A stretch of 16,775 nucleotides of DNA from an uncultured Bacilli bacterium (GCA_934101345.1 CAKOQV010000025.1:1-16775); one strand, 5' to 3'. Counted from the first letter of the stretch, positions 1 through 8,202 are shown. A program made the numbers and translations. Notes: a model not told the origin generated them from the sequence alone.

Positions 1-1008
1 TCTATCAGGGAACTCCTTTAATTTTTCTTCAAGAATAGGCATCATCTCAGGTTCCATATTTTGCTTATTCGCTATTCCTCTAATTTCTTCTATTTTATTA
101 TTTCCATCCATTCTAATAGCAATTCTAGGTACTTTGGCTTCACCATTATTATCAAGTGTATAATAAATATAAAAATCTCCATTTGCTAACTGACTTTTAG
201 CAAAATTTTCACCAGCAGCAGTACACCAACCAGTATAATACCCTTGAAGTGAATCTCTTAAAATATTATAATCACTACCTTGTTCATATTTTACCCATTT
301 ACCACTAGTAGTGTTACTTTGAAGTTTTCCTTTTAACATACTCTGTTTAATAACATATTCATATAATATTTTAAAGTTACCACTATTTAAAGCCGATTTA
401 ATTTCTTCGTCACCTTTTTTATCTTTAATATAATCTTCCATTAAATGTAGTGTAGTAAAAATAAATTCTCTTTCTACTGGTGGAAACGGATATACTGTTG
501 TTTTATCTCTTTTACTAAATTTATAAGTTTCTTTATCATACTTACCTAAACTTTGTAATCCTTGAAATACCCAGTATTTTTCCCACATTTCATAAGATTT
601 ACTTTCTTCATCATATAAAAAATATTCTATCCACTTATCTAAAGAATGTTTTTGGTCTTCAATAACTTGATCAGTCATTCTTTTTCTGTCTTCATTAGTT
701 AGTTCAATATTACCATATCCTCTTTCTCTAGCAAGTTTAACTTGATTTTGAAAATAAGATTCAGGTATGTCTTCAGGTTTTATTACATATAAATCGTAAT
801 AGAAGCCTTTAAGTAATTTTTCATCAGACTTATTTTTACTCTCGGCTACTTTCTTATGTATCTCTTCTAACCTATTAAAATAATTAAGTAATCTTTCTCT
901 TTTTTTATCAGATTCTTTTGAAACATGCAAAACTCTTTCTGAATTATGTAAGTCTTTATACATTTTAGATATAATGTCTATCCAACCATTACTTATTTCA
1001 TTATTCAT
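1..1008 (-). CDS. Uncharacterised protein with a WCTA...EIRGI C-terminal region (3' end cut by window edge)
   Basis: An open frame of 336 codons runs from an ATG at 1006-1008 to base 1 without a stop, so the C-terminus lies outside the window. GGTGAT lies 7 bases before the ATG. The protein is soluble, charged and rich in Lys/Glu, with no signal peptide or membrane segment; residues 31-65 look helical. The most distinctive part is the end: WCTA at 261-264, a GDFYIYY strand at 278-284, PRIAIRM at 294-300, EEIRGI at 307-312 and EPEMMPILEEKLKEF further on. I recall similar uncharacterised proteins in gut Bacilli and candidate-phylum genomes, but cannot attach a named family. The Cys-Thr-Ala followed by beta strands recalls the layout of PcfJ-like proteins; this is only a resemblance. 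It stands apart from the DUF308 gene upstream of it, whose terminator lies between them. Confidence 0.75.
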   Translation of the reverse strand, partial: MNNEISNGWIDIISKMYKDLHNSERVLHVSKESDKKRERLLNYFNRLEEIHKKVAESKNKSDEKLLKGFYYDLYVIKPEDIPESYFQNQVKLARERGYGNIELTNEDRKRMTDQVIEDQKHSLDKWIEYFLYDEESKSYEMWEKYWVFQGLQSLGKYDKETYKFSKRDKTTVYPFPPVEREFIFTTLHLMEDYIKDKKGDEEIKSALNSGNFKILYEYVIKQSMLKGKLQSNTTSGKWVKYEQGSDYNILRDSLQGYYTGWCTAAGENFAKSQLANGDFYIYYTLDNNGEAKVPRIAIRMDGNNKIEEIRGIANKQNMEPEMMPILEEKLKEFPDR

Positions 1009-1069
1009 ATATGTAATCACCTATAATAATGATATCATAAAAGTAATATTTTTAATTAAAATAATGTGG

Positions 1070-1098
1070 ATTTTACATAATATTTACATAGAAAACAA
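1070..1098 (-). promoter_or_regulatory. Possible promoter of the left-edge gene
   Basis: On the minus strand TTGTTT (1093-1098) is followed after 17 bases by TAAAAT (1070-1075), about 60 bases before the ATG at 1008. The -10 is close to consensus and the -35 is weak. The leader between them holds a 10-base palindrome, ATGATATCAT at 1029-1038, which could be an operator or chance in this AT-rich DNA. Confidence 0.3.
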
Positions 1099-1146
1099 AA
1101 AATTGAAGTTTATGTTCTTAGGGTTTAAGTTTATCAGTATTAATAC

Positions 1147-1176
1147 TAAATAAAAACAGTACCGAAGTACTATTTT
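1147..1176 (-). terminator. Intrinsic terminator with UUCG tetraloop after the DUF308 gene
   Basis: Read on the minus strand, AGTAC and GTACT pair around a TTCG loop (bases 1163-1166). The stem continues through a T-G wobble and four A-T pairs (1173-1176 with 1153-1156), giving about 10 pairs. The descending arm ends in GTTTTTATTT, a U-rich tail. The stop codon TAG of the DUF308 gene (1170-1172) lies inside the ascending arm, so the terminator begins within the coding sequence. Confidence 0.75.
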
Positions 1177-1733
1177 AATAATTGTTCAAAATATTTAGAT
1201 ATTTCTTTTACCCTATGTTTTAATATGAAAGCATCTACTATATCAAATACAGCATATACTAAAATAACAATTCCAATCATTGTAGTAATCATAACTGCAG
1301 ATATACTAGGATTAATAATTAGAACAATACCACATATTATAGTAAGTACTGAAGTAATAACGGATAAAACAAAATAATTATCTACATCTTTAATAATAAA
1401 TGCCATTCTAGTTTTAAAAATACCATTTATAATAAAGAATATACCTAAAGCTATAGGAATTAGATTTTTAAATATTTCAGGATTTAAAAATATAACTATA
1501 CCAAGTATTATAGAAATAACACTACTAGCCATCTTCATAAAGAAGAATATTGGATGAATGGCAAAACTATCTATAAAGTTGTAAGTACCATATACTAATA
1601 GAAAAGCTGCTAGTAGATATGCAATAGTATCAAGTGATGAATTAGGTGATACTACAAGAATAACGCCTAGTATAGCAAAAAGTACAGACATAACTATAGA
1701 TAAATTAAGATATTTATTAATTTCTTTACTCAT
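1170..1733 (-). CDS. DUF308 / HdeD-like membrane protein
   Basis: A 187-residue, strongly hydrophobic protein with about six membrane segments (roughly residues 10-28, 35-55, 62-82, 88-105, 120-140 and 146-168) separated by short loops, and a basic C-terminal tail. The pattern of paired helices with short loops and Asn-Pro turns (SPNSS, LNPEIF, INPSIS at regular spacing) is typical of the DUF308 family, to which the E. coli acid-resistance protein HdeD belongs; the function in Firmicutes is not known. The ATG at 1731-1733 has AAAGGAG seven bases upstream. It has its own likely promoter (1756-1784) and terminator (1147-1176), so it appears to be monocistronic. Confidence 0.85.
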   Translation of the reverse strand: MSKEINKYLNLSIVMSVLFAILGVILVVSPNSSLDTIAYLLAAFLLVYGTYNFIDSFAIHPIFFFMKMASSVISIILGIVIFLNPEIFKNLIPIALGIFFIINGIFKTRMAFIIKDVDNYFVLSVITSVLTIICGIVLIINPSISAVMITTMIGIVILVYAVFDIVDAFILKHRVKEISKYFEQLLK

Positions 1734-1755
1734 TATAAAACTCCTTTCTATAATT

Positions 1756-1784
1756 ATTATAACTCAAAATAGTAAAAATATTAA
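1756..1784 (-). promoter_or_regulatory. Likely promoter of the DUF308 gene
   Basis: On the minus strand TTAATA (1779-1784) and a perfect TATAAT (1756-1761) are separated by 17 bases, placing transcription start about 15-20 bases before the ATG of the DUF308 gene. The 75-base gap after the deacetylase gene shows no strong terminator, so some read-through from that gene is possible. Confidence 0.5.
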
Positions 1785-1808
1785 GAACAAAATTAAATAA
1801 ATAGTCCA

Positions 1809-3188
1809 TTAATTGTTAACGCCATGTCTAACAACAGGAGTATCACTAGTTATAGCTTTAAATGTATAACCATTATTTTTACCATATTTAATAATATTTC
1901 TAAGTGCGTCAACAGAGGCACTGTGACTTTCCGAATCATGCATAAGTACTATATTAGTTTTGCTATGTGATAAGCCATTAATAACATTATTATATATTTT
2001 ATTACTATTATAACCATCACCACCAGCGTCATTGGAGTCAACATTCCAATCAAAATAAGTATATCCTCTATTAATTACCTCATTAGTAAGTCTAGACATA
2101 ATACCATTTGAATAATTTTTACTTATAGTGTTAGAAGAGCCTCCAGGAAATCTAATTATCTTTGGATAAATACCAATAGAATTATAAACACTATTACTAA
2201 CATTATTTAAATCAATAAAGTAATTATCAATACTAGAATATACATAACTATAATTATGCGTATATGTATGAAGAGCTATTGTATTACCACTATTATATGC
2301 TCTTTTAACATAATCACCGCCATGAGTAACAAAAAATGTTGCTTTAATATTTTCACTATCAAGTATATCTAAAATTTTTCCTGTTAAATAACTTGGACCA
2401 TCATCAAACGTTAGATAAATAATACCATTACCATAATAACTTGGTTTATTAATTACATGGATAGTCCTACTAACTTCAGCCTTGTTACCAGAAGTATCTA
2501 TAGATTCATACTTTATATTATATGTACCAAGTTTATTAGTATCTAGATTACTAGTAACAACTACACTATTAGTAATATTTCCATCACATTTGTCGTAGGA
2601 GGAATATCCTTCTTCATTATAATTATCACCAATAAATATATTTAAATCAGTACTACCTTTTAATTCTATTTTTGGAGCTTCATCATCTTCAAATATAATT
2701 TTTCTCTCTACTTGTGTTTCATTGCTACTACTATCAATTACAGAATAAATAATACTATTGTCTATTTTTTTAATATTCACTCTTTCTGTAATATCTCCAT
2801 CGTAATTATCACTCGCGGTATATCCTTCTTCATTATAGTCAGTATTTGGACAAACCTTAACTTCTGTATTGCCATTTAAAGTAATAATAGGTTTTGTATT
2901 ATCAATAACATTAATATCAAATGTTTTATTTACATTAAAAAATAAATATTTAACATTAATTACAATAGTGTAAGTACCAACCTTACTAGAATTTATATTA
3001 TTTTCTATAATAGAACTTTTATTCGTTAAATTAGTAAACAAATTATATACTTTGTAATCGATACTGTAATCACTATTTAGTTTGATGTTATTAGTATAAA
3101 CGTCAGCATTAGGAGACACAACACTGTATATTAACATAAATAATGTAATAATAATCAAAATTAAAAATAATTTTTTTAAATGCTTCAT
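1809..3188 (-). CDS. Membrane-anchored polysaccharide deacetylase with Ig-like (DUF5011-type) domains
   Basis: Removes N- or O-acetyl groups from a cell-surface polysaccharide, most likely peptidoglycan or an exopolysaccharide, outside the membrane. Residues 6-25 form a signal anchor. Residues 30-95 look like a diverged Ig-like domain. Two clear DUF5011-type repeats follow, 97-167 and 169-246, each with DYNEEGY or NYNEEGY and a DGDIT or DGNIT motif. The NodB-type catalytic domain covers about 255-455: TFDDGP at 260-265 (Asp262 catalytic base, Asp263 metal), His307 and His311 (HTYTH, metal), RFPGG at 346-350, DWNVD at 380-384 and LMHDS at 415-419 with His417. All catalytic motifs are intact. 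I chose the ATG at 3186-3188 (459 residues); a GTG nine bases earlier (3195-3197) would sit on top of the AGTGAT ribosome-binding sequence. The exact substrate cannot be told from sequence. Confidence 0.92.
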   Translation of the reverse strand: MKHLKKLFLILIIITLFMLIYSVVSPNADVYTNNIKLNSDYSIDYKVYNLFTNLTNKSSIIENNINSSKVGTYTIVINVKYLFFNVNKTFDINVIDNTKPIITLNGNTEVKVCPNTDYNEEGYTASDNYDGDITERVNIKKIDNSIIYSVIDSSSNETQVERKIIFEDDEAPKIELKGSTDLNIFIGDNYNEEGYSSYDKCDGNITNSVVVTSNLDTNKLGTYNIKYESIDTSGNKAEVSRTIHVINKPSYYGNGIIYLTFDDGPSYLTGKILDILDSENIKATFFVTHGGDYVKRAYNSGNTIALHTYTHNYSYVYSSIDNYFIDLNNVSNSVYNSIGIYPKIIRFPGGSSNTISKNYSNGIMSRLTNEVINRGYTYFDWNVDSNDAGGDGYNSNKIYNNVINGLSHSKTNIVLMHDSESHSASVDALRNIIKYGKNNGYTFKAITSDTPVVRHGVNN

Positions 3189-3210
3189 ATTTATCACTAC
3201 TCTAAAAATA

Positions 3211-3216
3211 ATTATA
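3211..3216 (-). promoter_or_regulatory. Candidate -10 element of the deacetylase gene
   Basis: A perfect TATAAT on the minus strand lies 22 bases before the deacetylase ATG, in the 48-base gap after the DUF421 gene. No convincing -35 is seen 16-18 bases upstream. The gap has no terminator, so the gene may also be read from the DUF421 gene. Confidence 0.35.
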
Positions 3217-3236
3217 CACCATAAAGATAAAGAAAA

Positions 3237-3947
3237 CTATTCTAAAATAGTATTTTTATCTGGTTTTACATTTTTTTTGTATACTATAATCTTACCATTA
3301 TTATCACAAGTAGCAAGTAATATATCGTCATAATTCTTATAACCTAATACTTTTAGTTCGTGGTCTAACCATTTCTTGCCTTTTCCCATAGCTTCCATAT
3401 TATTTTCCATATAATTAGAATCAATAATTACATTAGCGGGAATTCCACTATTACTAAGTTTAGCATTCACGTCGCTTTTATTTGAAGGTTTATCTTTCTC
3501 TTTTAAGAGAAAACTAATACTTCCATTAATCTCCATAATTGCAGTATCTATTTCATTTAAATCAAAATATCCTTGTGTTCTAGCTTCTGCAAGAAAGTCA
3601 TTAATATCAAGTTTAGATTTTTTTAATCCAGATTCAATAATTTTACCATTTTCCATTATTATTGTAGGTACACCTGTAATAAATCTACGAAGAGTAATAC
3701 TTTTCATCGTAGCCTTTGCTATTATATAGGCAATAATACCATATAAAAGTAGTGAAACAATACCTGCAATTAAATTTTTTTCTAAATCTAGAGAAATGTC
3801 TGCGGCAATAGAGCCAATAGTAATACCAACGATATAATCAAATAAACTAAGTTGTGAAACTTGCTTTTTACCCAGTAGTTTAGTTATAAAAAATAGAATT
3901 ATTAATACTAAAAGAGTTCTAAAACATATACAAAAAACATTATCCAT
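3237..3947 (-). CDS. DUF421 (YetF family) membrane protein
   Basis: A 236-residue protein with three N-terminal membrane segments (about 5-24, 36-53, 60-80) followed by a soluble domain. Family marks are LGKKQ at 25-29, SLFDYIVGITIGSIAAD at 34-50, and in the soluble part GVPTIIMENGKI followed by an acidic, Arg-containing helix and a MEINGSISFLL strand. DUF421 proteins such as B. subtilis YetF, YdfR and YrbG are membrane proteins of poorly known role, with links to spores and stress. Length matches the family (about 200-290). The ATG at 3945-3947 follows GAGGTG with 8 bases between, but that site sits inside a long hairpin (3951-3982), so translation or transcription is probably conditional. 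The next gene downstream is the deacetylase. Confidence 0.88.
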   Translation of the reverse strand: MDNVFCICFRTLLVLIILFFITKLLGKKQVSQLSLFDYIVGITIGSIAADISLDLEKNLIAGIVSLLLYGIIAYIIAKATMKSITLRRFITGVPTIIMENGKIIESGLKKSKLDINDFLAEARTQGYFDLNEIDTAIMEINGSISFLLKEKDKPSNKSDVNAKLSNSGIPANVIIDSNYMENNMEAMGKGKKWLDHELKVLGYKNYDDILLATCDNNGKIIVYKKNVKPDKNTILE

Positions 3948-3950
3948 ATG

Positions 3951-3982
3951 AAAAACACCTCACAATTATTATGAGATGTTTT
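3951..3982 (-). terminator. Terminator-like hairpin overlapping the ribosome binding site of the DUF421 gene
   Basis: On the minus strand bases 3982-3969 pair with 3965-3952 in a 14-pair stem with two G-U wobbles and a 3-base loop, followed by a T run at 3955-3951. The hairpin starts 15 bases after the stop codon of the zinc-ribbon/TM2 gene, as an intrinsic terminator should. Its descending arm contains GAGGTG (3956-3961), the only ribosome binding site for the DUF421 ATG at 3947. The structure could therefore both terminate transcription and hide the ribosome binding site. Confidence 0.65.
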
Positions 3983-3996
3983 AAATTAATTATACA

Positions 3997-4365
3997 TTAG
4001 TCTTTTAATGGATTACCATTAGCATCAGTATTGATACTACCAGATAGTATCATAATACCTTCGATTAGTCCCCATATACCAGCAGCAGCTACCATAAAGA
4101 AACCAACAACAACAAATAGTAATATGTATCCAAAGATAGAAAGCAATAACTGAGCTACTGCTTTTCCAGTATAACCTAGATAAAAGTTATGAACTCCCCA
4201 TTGGCCTAAGAATATACCAAGTAATCCAGCAGCCATTTTAGATTTAGCATTTGAATTAGTATTAGTATTTTTCATATTACCATTTTTAACTCTGACACCA
4301 CACTTCAAACAAATTTCTTGTTCGTCGTTTAATTCAGCACCACAATTAGAACAAAATTTAGCCAT
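3997..4365 (-). CDS. Zinc-ribbon plus TM2 domain membrane protein (copy 1)
   Basis: A 122-residue protein. An N-terminal zinc ribbon has the four ligands Cys5, Cys8, Cys19 and Cys22 (CSNCG...CLKCG). A polar Asn/Lys linker (26-42) leads to a TM2 domain at about 43-110, with LGIFLGQWGVHNFYLGYTGK and two membrane helices, the second Gly/Ala-rich. TM2 proteins are small membrane proteins of unknown role; the ribbon is probably on the cytoplasmic side. It is paralogous to the gene just upstream, starting with the same MAKFCSNCG. AGGAGTGAT lies in front of the ATG. The gene is followed by the hairpin at 3951-3982. Confidence 0.9.
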   Translation of the reverse strand: MAKFCSNCGAELNDEQEICLKCGVRVKNGNMKNTNTNSNAKSKMAAGLLGIFLGQWGVHNFYLGYTGKAVAQLLLSIFGYILLFVVVGFFMVAAAGIWGLIEGIMILSGSINTDANGNPLKD

Positions 4366-4369
4366 AAAT
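4340..4369 (-). repeat. 30-base direct repeat, copy 1 (start of TM2 gene 1)
   Basis: Bases 4340-4369 are identical to 4734-4763. Each copy covers the first eight codons and the four to five bases before the ATG of a zinc-ribbon/TM2 gene. The identity is perfect even though the remaining parts of the two genes differ clearly, which fits a duplicated pair with conversion or strong conservation of the start. Confidence 0.85.
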
Positions 4370-4408
4370 TAATCACTCCTTATAAAATTAATTTAATAAT
4401 ATAAACTT

Positions 4409-4759
4409 TTAATTATTCCATTCAGAAACAACAAGTCCATTATTATCTTTGAATGAACCACATAGTATAACTATCCAGTCTACAAATGCACCAATTCCAA
4501 AACATCCAGCGGTTAAAAGCCAAAGTATACCTGTACCAACCTTGCCGACATAGAATCTATGAATTCCAAGTCCACCAAGGAAAGTACAAAGTAAGAAGGC
4601 AACTAATCTAGATTTTGGAGAAGTACCAGTACCATTATTATTAATTGTAACATTAACAGATTGAGCATTAGTTTTACCTTCTAATGAGCAACCACAATTA
4701 ACACATATAACAGCATTTTCATTAACTTCTTTTCCACAATTAGAACAAAATTTAGCCAT
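4409..4759 (-). CDS. Zinc-ribbon plus TM2 domain membrane protein (copy 2)
   Basis: A 116-residue paralog of the following gene. The zinc ribbon has Cys5, Cys8, Cys19 and Cys22 with an extra Cys24. A Thr/Asn/Gly linker at 29-48 leads to the TM2 domain (about 49-105), with FLLCTFLGGLGIHRFYVGK and a second helix around GCFGIGAFVDWIVIL. It is a more standard TM2 sequence than its neighbour: short helix-turn-helix with the HRFYVG motif. AGGAG precedes the ATG (4757-4759). It lies 46 bases after valS with no visible terminator between, so it may be read from the valS operon. The following TM2 gene starts 43 bases after its stop. Confidence 0.9.
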   Translation of the reverse strand: MAKFCSNCGKEVNENAVICVNCGCSLEGKTNAQSVNVTINNNGTGTSPKSRLVAFLLCTFLGGLGIHRFYVGKVGTGILWLLTAGCFGIGAFVDWIVILCGSFKDNNGLVVSEWNN

Positions 4760-4763
4760 AAAT
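4734..4763 (-). repeat. 30-base direct repeat, copy 2 (start of TM2 gene 2)
   Basis: Identical to 4340-4369; see that entry. The two copies are 394 bases apart in the same orientation, so recombination between them would fuse or delete one TM2 gene in frame. Confidence 0.85.
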
Positions 4764-4805
4764 ATCTACTCCTTTCACTACTATAATCATTTTATCATAT
4801 AAAAA

Positions 4806-7346
4806 TTATTTTGTAAATTTATTAAGTAGATTGTTTAGTAATTCTTTTTCTTTCTTCAAATCTTCTTTTTCTTTTTCTACTATACTTGAAGGAGCCTTAC
4901 TTACATAATTTTCATTACTAAGTAATTTTTCTCTTCTTTCAATAGATTTCTCTAGAGATTCTTTTTCTTTTAATAATTTTTCTTCTTGTTCCATAACATT
5001 TTTACTGTTATCAAAGAAAATGTCTATCTCTAATCCATTATATTCTATTTTATCAGTATAATTATTACTATTATCAGTTATCTTATCATTAAGTTTTAAC
5101 ATATTAATAATAATTTGTTTATCCACATCATTATTACACTTAATATATACTTTATAATCACTACCTATACCAAGTTCAGCTTTTTTATTTCTAAACATAG
5201 TAATAAATTCAAGTACTGTATCAATATTAGTAATAAACAGCATATTCTTATCATATTCTGGATAACTACTCATCATAATAGATTCAGTATCTTTAATAGG
5301 TAACATTGAATATATTTCCTCAGTAACATAAGGGATAAATGGATGTAACATTTTTACTATATCAGTAAGCACTCTAAGTAATACACTTTTTGTTGTATTA
5401 TCATCATAGAACTTAGATAATTCAATATACTTATCACAGAAGTAACTCCATGCAAATTCGTATATAGCGGACCCTGCTAAATTAAAGTCATATTTATCCA
5501 TATACTTAGTAACATCTTTAATAGTACTATTAAGTTTATCAAGTATCCATTTATCTTCTACTTTTAAATTATCTAAAGTATAATCTTCTTCTTTAAATCC
5601 ATCTAACTTCATTAATACAAATCTTGATGCATTCCATACTTTGTTAATAAAGTTCCAAGTAGATTTAACTTTTTCTTCATCATATCTTAAATCCATTCCT
5701 GAAGCAGTACTAGTAGTTAAGAAAAATCTAAGTGAGTCAGCACCATATTCTTCAATAACATCCATAGGATCTATACCATTACCAAGACTCTTACTCATTT
5801 TTCTACCTTGTTTATCTCTGATAAGACCATGTATTAAACAGTCTTTAAATGGTCTCTTATGAAGAAATTCAAGTCCTTGGAAGGTCATTCTATTAACCCA
5901 GAATGGAATAATATCATATCCAGTAACTAGAACACTATTAGGATAATATCTTTTTAATAAGTCAGTATTATCGGGCCATCCAAGTGTACTAAAAGGCCAT
6001 AATGCTGAAGAAAACCAAGTATCAAGTACATCGGGATCTTGTACCCAACCTTCTCCTTCAGGAGCATCCATACCAACATATACTTCATCATCTTTATACC
6101 AAGCAGGTATTCTGTGCCCCCACCAAAGTTGTCTAGAAATACACCAGTCATAAGTTATTTCCATCCAGTGATTCATAATTTTTTCATATCTTTCAGGTAC
6201 AAAGTTAACTTTAGTATCTTTATTTTTTTGATTAGCAAGTACTGCATCTGCAAGTGGTCTCATCTTAATAAACCATTGTTTAGATAAGTAAGGTTCAATC
6301 ATAACATCAGTTCTTTCTGAAAAACCAACATTATGATTAATTGGCTCGATACTAATTAGTAGGCCAGCCTCTTCTAAATCCTTAACAAGCTTTTCCCTGC
6401 AGGCAAATCTATCCATACCAGCATATATTCCAGCATTTTCGTTCATCGTAGCATCTTTATTCATAACTACAATTCTCTCTAGATTGTGTCTATTACCAAC
6501 TTCAAAGTCATTAGGATCATGAGCAGGAGTAATTTTAACTACACCTGTACCAAATTCCATATCAGCATGATAGTCTCCTATTACAGGAATTTTCTTATTA
6601 ACTATAGGAAGTATAACACTCTTACCTATATATTTTTTGTATCTTTCATCATCTGGATTAACAGCAACAGCAGTATCTCCAAATAAAGTTTCTGGTCTAG
6701 TCGTAGCTACTTCCAAATATTCATCACTATCTTCTAGATAATACTTAATATGATAAAAGGCACCTTCTACATCTTTATAAATAACTTCTTCAGTACTTAA
6801 AGCAGTCATAGCCATAGGATCCCAGTTAATAATTCTCTCTCCCCTATAAATTAAACCTTTATTATATAGAGTAACAAAGACTTCTCTAACAGCCTTAGAT
6901 AAGCCTTCATCTAAAGTAAATCTTTCCTTAGTATAATCTAGAGCAAGGCCGAGTTTTGCCCACTGACTATGAATATTTTCTGCATATTCATCTTTCCAAG
7001 CCCAAGCTATTTTAAGCCATTCTTCTCTATCCATTTCTCTAGGATTAATTCCTTCACTTTTAAGTTTTTTATCAATTTTAGCCTGCGTAGCAATACCAGC
7101 ATGATCCATACCAGGAACCCACATAGCATCAAAGCCCTTCATTTTCTTATATCTAATTAGAATATCTTGAATAGAGGTATCCCAAGCGTGCCCTAAATGC
7201 AATTTACCAGTTACATTAGGAGGTGGAATTACTATACAGAATGGTTCTTTACTTAAATCTTTACCACCAGTAAAATAACCATTATTTTTCCACATTTCAT
7301 ATTTATCTTTTTCTACCATTAAATGGTCATATTTTTTATCAAGCAT
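4806..7346 (-). CDS. valS: Valine--tRNA ligase
   Basis: Charges tRNA-Val in the cytoplasm. The class I signatures are present: [16 protein letters not shown] with HLGH at residues 50-53, and KMSKS at 516-520 (numbered from the chosen ATG). The editing domain is seen in between, including [10 protein letters not shown] and the PAHDPND motif; [17 protein letters not shown] and [15 protein letters not shown] are typical of ValRS. The last about 60 residues are a Lys/Glu-rich coiled coil, the ValRS tRNA-binding arm. The product is 846 residues, a normal to slightly short length, with no zinc-binding insert after PAWY. I chose the ATG at 7344-7346: GGTG lies six bases upstream, whereas the TTG twelve bases earlier lies directly against AGGA. 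The start overlaps the end of the HD gene (ATGCTTGA), which implies coupled translation. No T-box leader is present in front of this operon. Confidence 0.98.
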   Translation of the reverse strand: MLDKKYDHLMVEKDKYEMWKNNGYFTGGKDLSKEPFCIVIPPPNVTGKLHLGHAWDTSIQDILIRYKKMKGFDAMWVPGMDHAGIATQAKIDKKLKSEGINPREMDREEWLKIAWAWKDEYAENIHSQWAKLGLALDYTKERFTLDEGLSKAVREVFVTLYNKGLIYRGERIINWDPMAMTALSTEEVIYKDVEGAFYHIKYYLEDSDEYLEVATTRPETLFGDTAVAVNPDDERYKKYIGKSVILPIVNKKIPVIGDYHADMEFGTGVVKITPAHDPNDFEVGNRHNLERIVVMNKDATMNENAGIYAGMDRFACREKLVKDLEEAGLLISIEPINHNVGFSERTDVMIEPYLSKQWFIKMRPLADAVLANQKNKDTKVNFVPERYEKIMNHWMEITYDWCISRQLWWGHRIPAWYKDDEVYVGMDAPEGEGWVQDPDVLDTWFSSALWPFSTLGWPDNTDLLKRYYPNSVLVTGYDIIPFWVNRMTFQGLEFLHKRPFKDCLIHGLIRDKQGRKMSKSLGNGIDPMDVIEEYGADSLRFFLTTSTASGMDLRYDEEKVKSTWNFINKVWNASRFVLMKLDGFKEEDYTLDNLKVEDKWILDKLNSTIKDVTKYMDKYDFNLAGSAIYEFAWSYFCDKYIELSKFYDDNTTKSVLLRVLTDIVKMLHPFIPYVTEEIYSMLPIKDTESIMMSSYPEYDKNMLFITNIDTVLEFITMFRNKKAELGIGSDYKVYIKCNNDVDKQIIINMLKLNDKITDNSNNYTDKIEYNGLEIDIFFDNSKNVMEQEEKLLKEKESLEKSIERREKLLSNENYVSKAPSSIVEKEKEDLKKEKELLNNLLNKFTK

Positions 7347-8097
7347 TATAAACACCAATCCTTTTATCTATATAACTATTTAGTACTATAAATATTTTTT
7401 TATAAAAATCTTCAATTTCTTTATTATCAAAAGTAAGACTATCAAATAGTTTAGCAACATAATTATTTTCTCTTAATAAGTAATAAGAATATTTGTAATT
7501 AAAAGCATACATTTTTGATAATACCATAAGAACAGTATCTGAAGCATTATCAGTAACTCTAGGACTAATAGTTTTAAATTTAGTAAAATCTTCATATACT
7601 AAATTATTAGGATAACTACTAATTCTTGTGTCAACATAAGGATAATTAACAAATAATCTAAAAGAATCTAAGTTATGAGCATCTTTAATAATAGCACATA
7701 CATGTTTAGTTTTTTCATCTATGTTATCAGGAAAACCATTTTTATCATAAGCAAATAATGCTATTTTAATGACATTATCATAAGTTTTATCTTTACTTAT
7801 TTCTCTGATTAAGCCTTTATTAAATAGTATATCAATAGCTTTATTACTAGAATCTTCATTGTCTTCATCTATATGATAGTTAGGAGTACTAGAAAAATTA
7901 CCTATTTCATGGAATAGACCAATAAGTTCACAGACCGCTATTTCTTCTTCGGTAAATATACCAAGTTCAGTAGCTAAATCTTTAACTATTTCCATAACTT
8001 TTAATGAGTGAAAATATCTTGCTTTAATATTAATATTATTCATATCATACTTTCTAACATATTGTTCAAATATCTTCATTATTCTACTACTTTTCAT
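7339..8097 (-). CDS. HD-domain protein, putative metal-dependent phosphohydrolase
   Basis: A 252-residue soluble protein. Residues 20-150 have the layout of an HD domain: His30 in RYFHSLKV, the doublet LFHEIG with His63-Glu64, and [11 protein letters not shown] at 137-146 where relatives usually have DADKLD. The doublet is His-Glu rather than His-Asp and the last site is Asp-Ala-His, so metal binding could be altered. The C-terminal 100 residues are helical and Tyr/Phe-rich with no family I recognise. HD enzymes act on nucleotides and other phosphoesters; the substrate here is not known. The ATG (8095-8097) has GGAGG six bases upstream and a clear promoter. The TGA stop overlaps the valS start, so the two are co-translated; this supports TGA being a stop codon here. 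Confidence 0.75.
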   Translation of the reverse strand: MKSSRIMKIFEQYVRKYDMNNINIKARYFHSLKVMEIVKDLATELGIFTEEEIAVCELIGLFHEIGNFSSTPNYHIDEDNEDSSNKAIDILFNKGLIREISKDKTYDNVIKIALFAYDKNGFPDNIDEKTKHVCAIIKDAHNLDSFRLFVNYPYVDTRISSYPNNLVYEDFTKFKTISPRVTDNASDTVLMVLSKMYAFNYKYSYYLLRENNYVAKLFDSLTFDNKEIEDFYKKIFIVLNSYIDKRIGVYNA

Positions 8098-8128
8098 AAT
8101 ATTCCTCCCACTTCATAAAGTTAATATA

Positions 8129-8157
8129 AGTATATACTAAAATACTACATTTTTCAA
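8129..8157 (-). promoter_or_regulatory. Promoter of the HD gene - valS operon
   Basis: On the minus strand TTGAAA (8152-8157) is followed after exactly 17 bases by TATACT (8129-8134). Both hexamers differ little from the SigA consensus. The start of transcription would be about 25 bases before the ATG, leaving no room for a T-box or other large leader. Confidence 0.75.
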
Positions 8158-8202
8158 GTAAATTTATAGTATTTATTTCATCTCACACTTCGTTGTTCGC
8201 TG

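Noticed and set aside
1136..1147. 12-base palindrome AGTATTAATACT between the left-edge gene and the DUF308 gene
   Set aside because: It lies just past the terminator and away from any promoter core; palindromes of A and T of this length are common in such DNA.
4776..4800. Possible terminator or promoter between valS and the TM2 genes
   Set aside because: The repeats here (ATGAT...ATGAT) are direct, not inverted, and a TTTACA with GATAAA pair has poor spacing, so neither could be supported.
5115..7160. Several plus-strand frames of 60-80 codons inside the valS region
   Set aside because: They are antisense to valS, lack ribosome binding sites and have the biased composition of reverse-strand shadows.
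7353..7362. Same 10 bases (AAGGATTGGT on the minus strand) before valS and before dnaB (14933-14942)
   Set aside because: The match is short, contains the ribosome-binding core that is expected to recur, and in the valS case is coding sequence of the HD gene.
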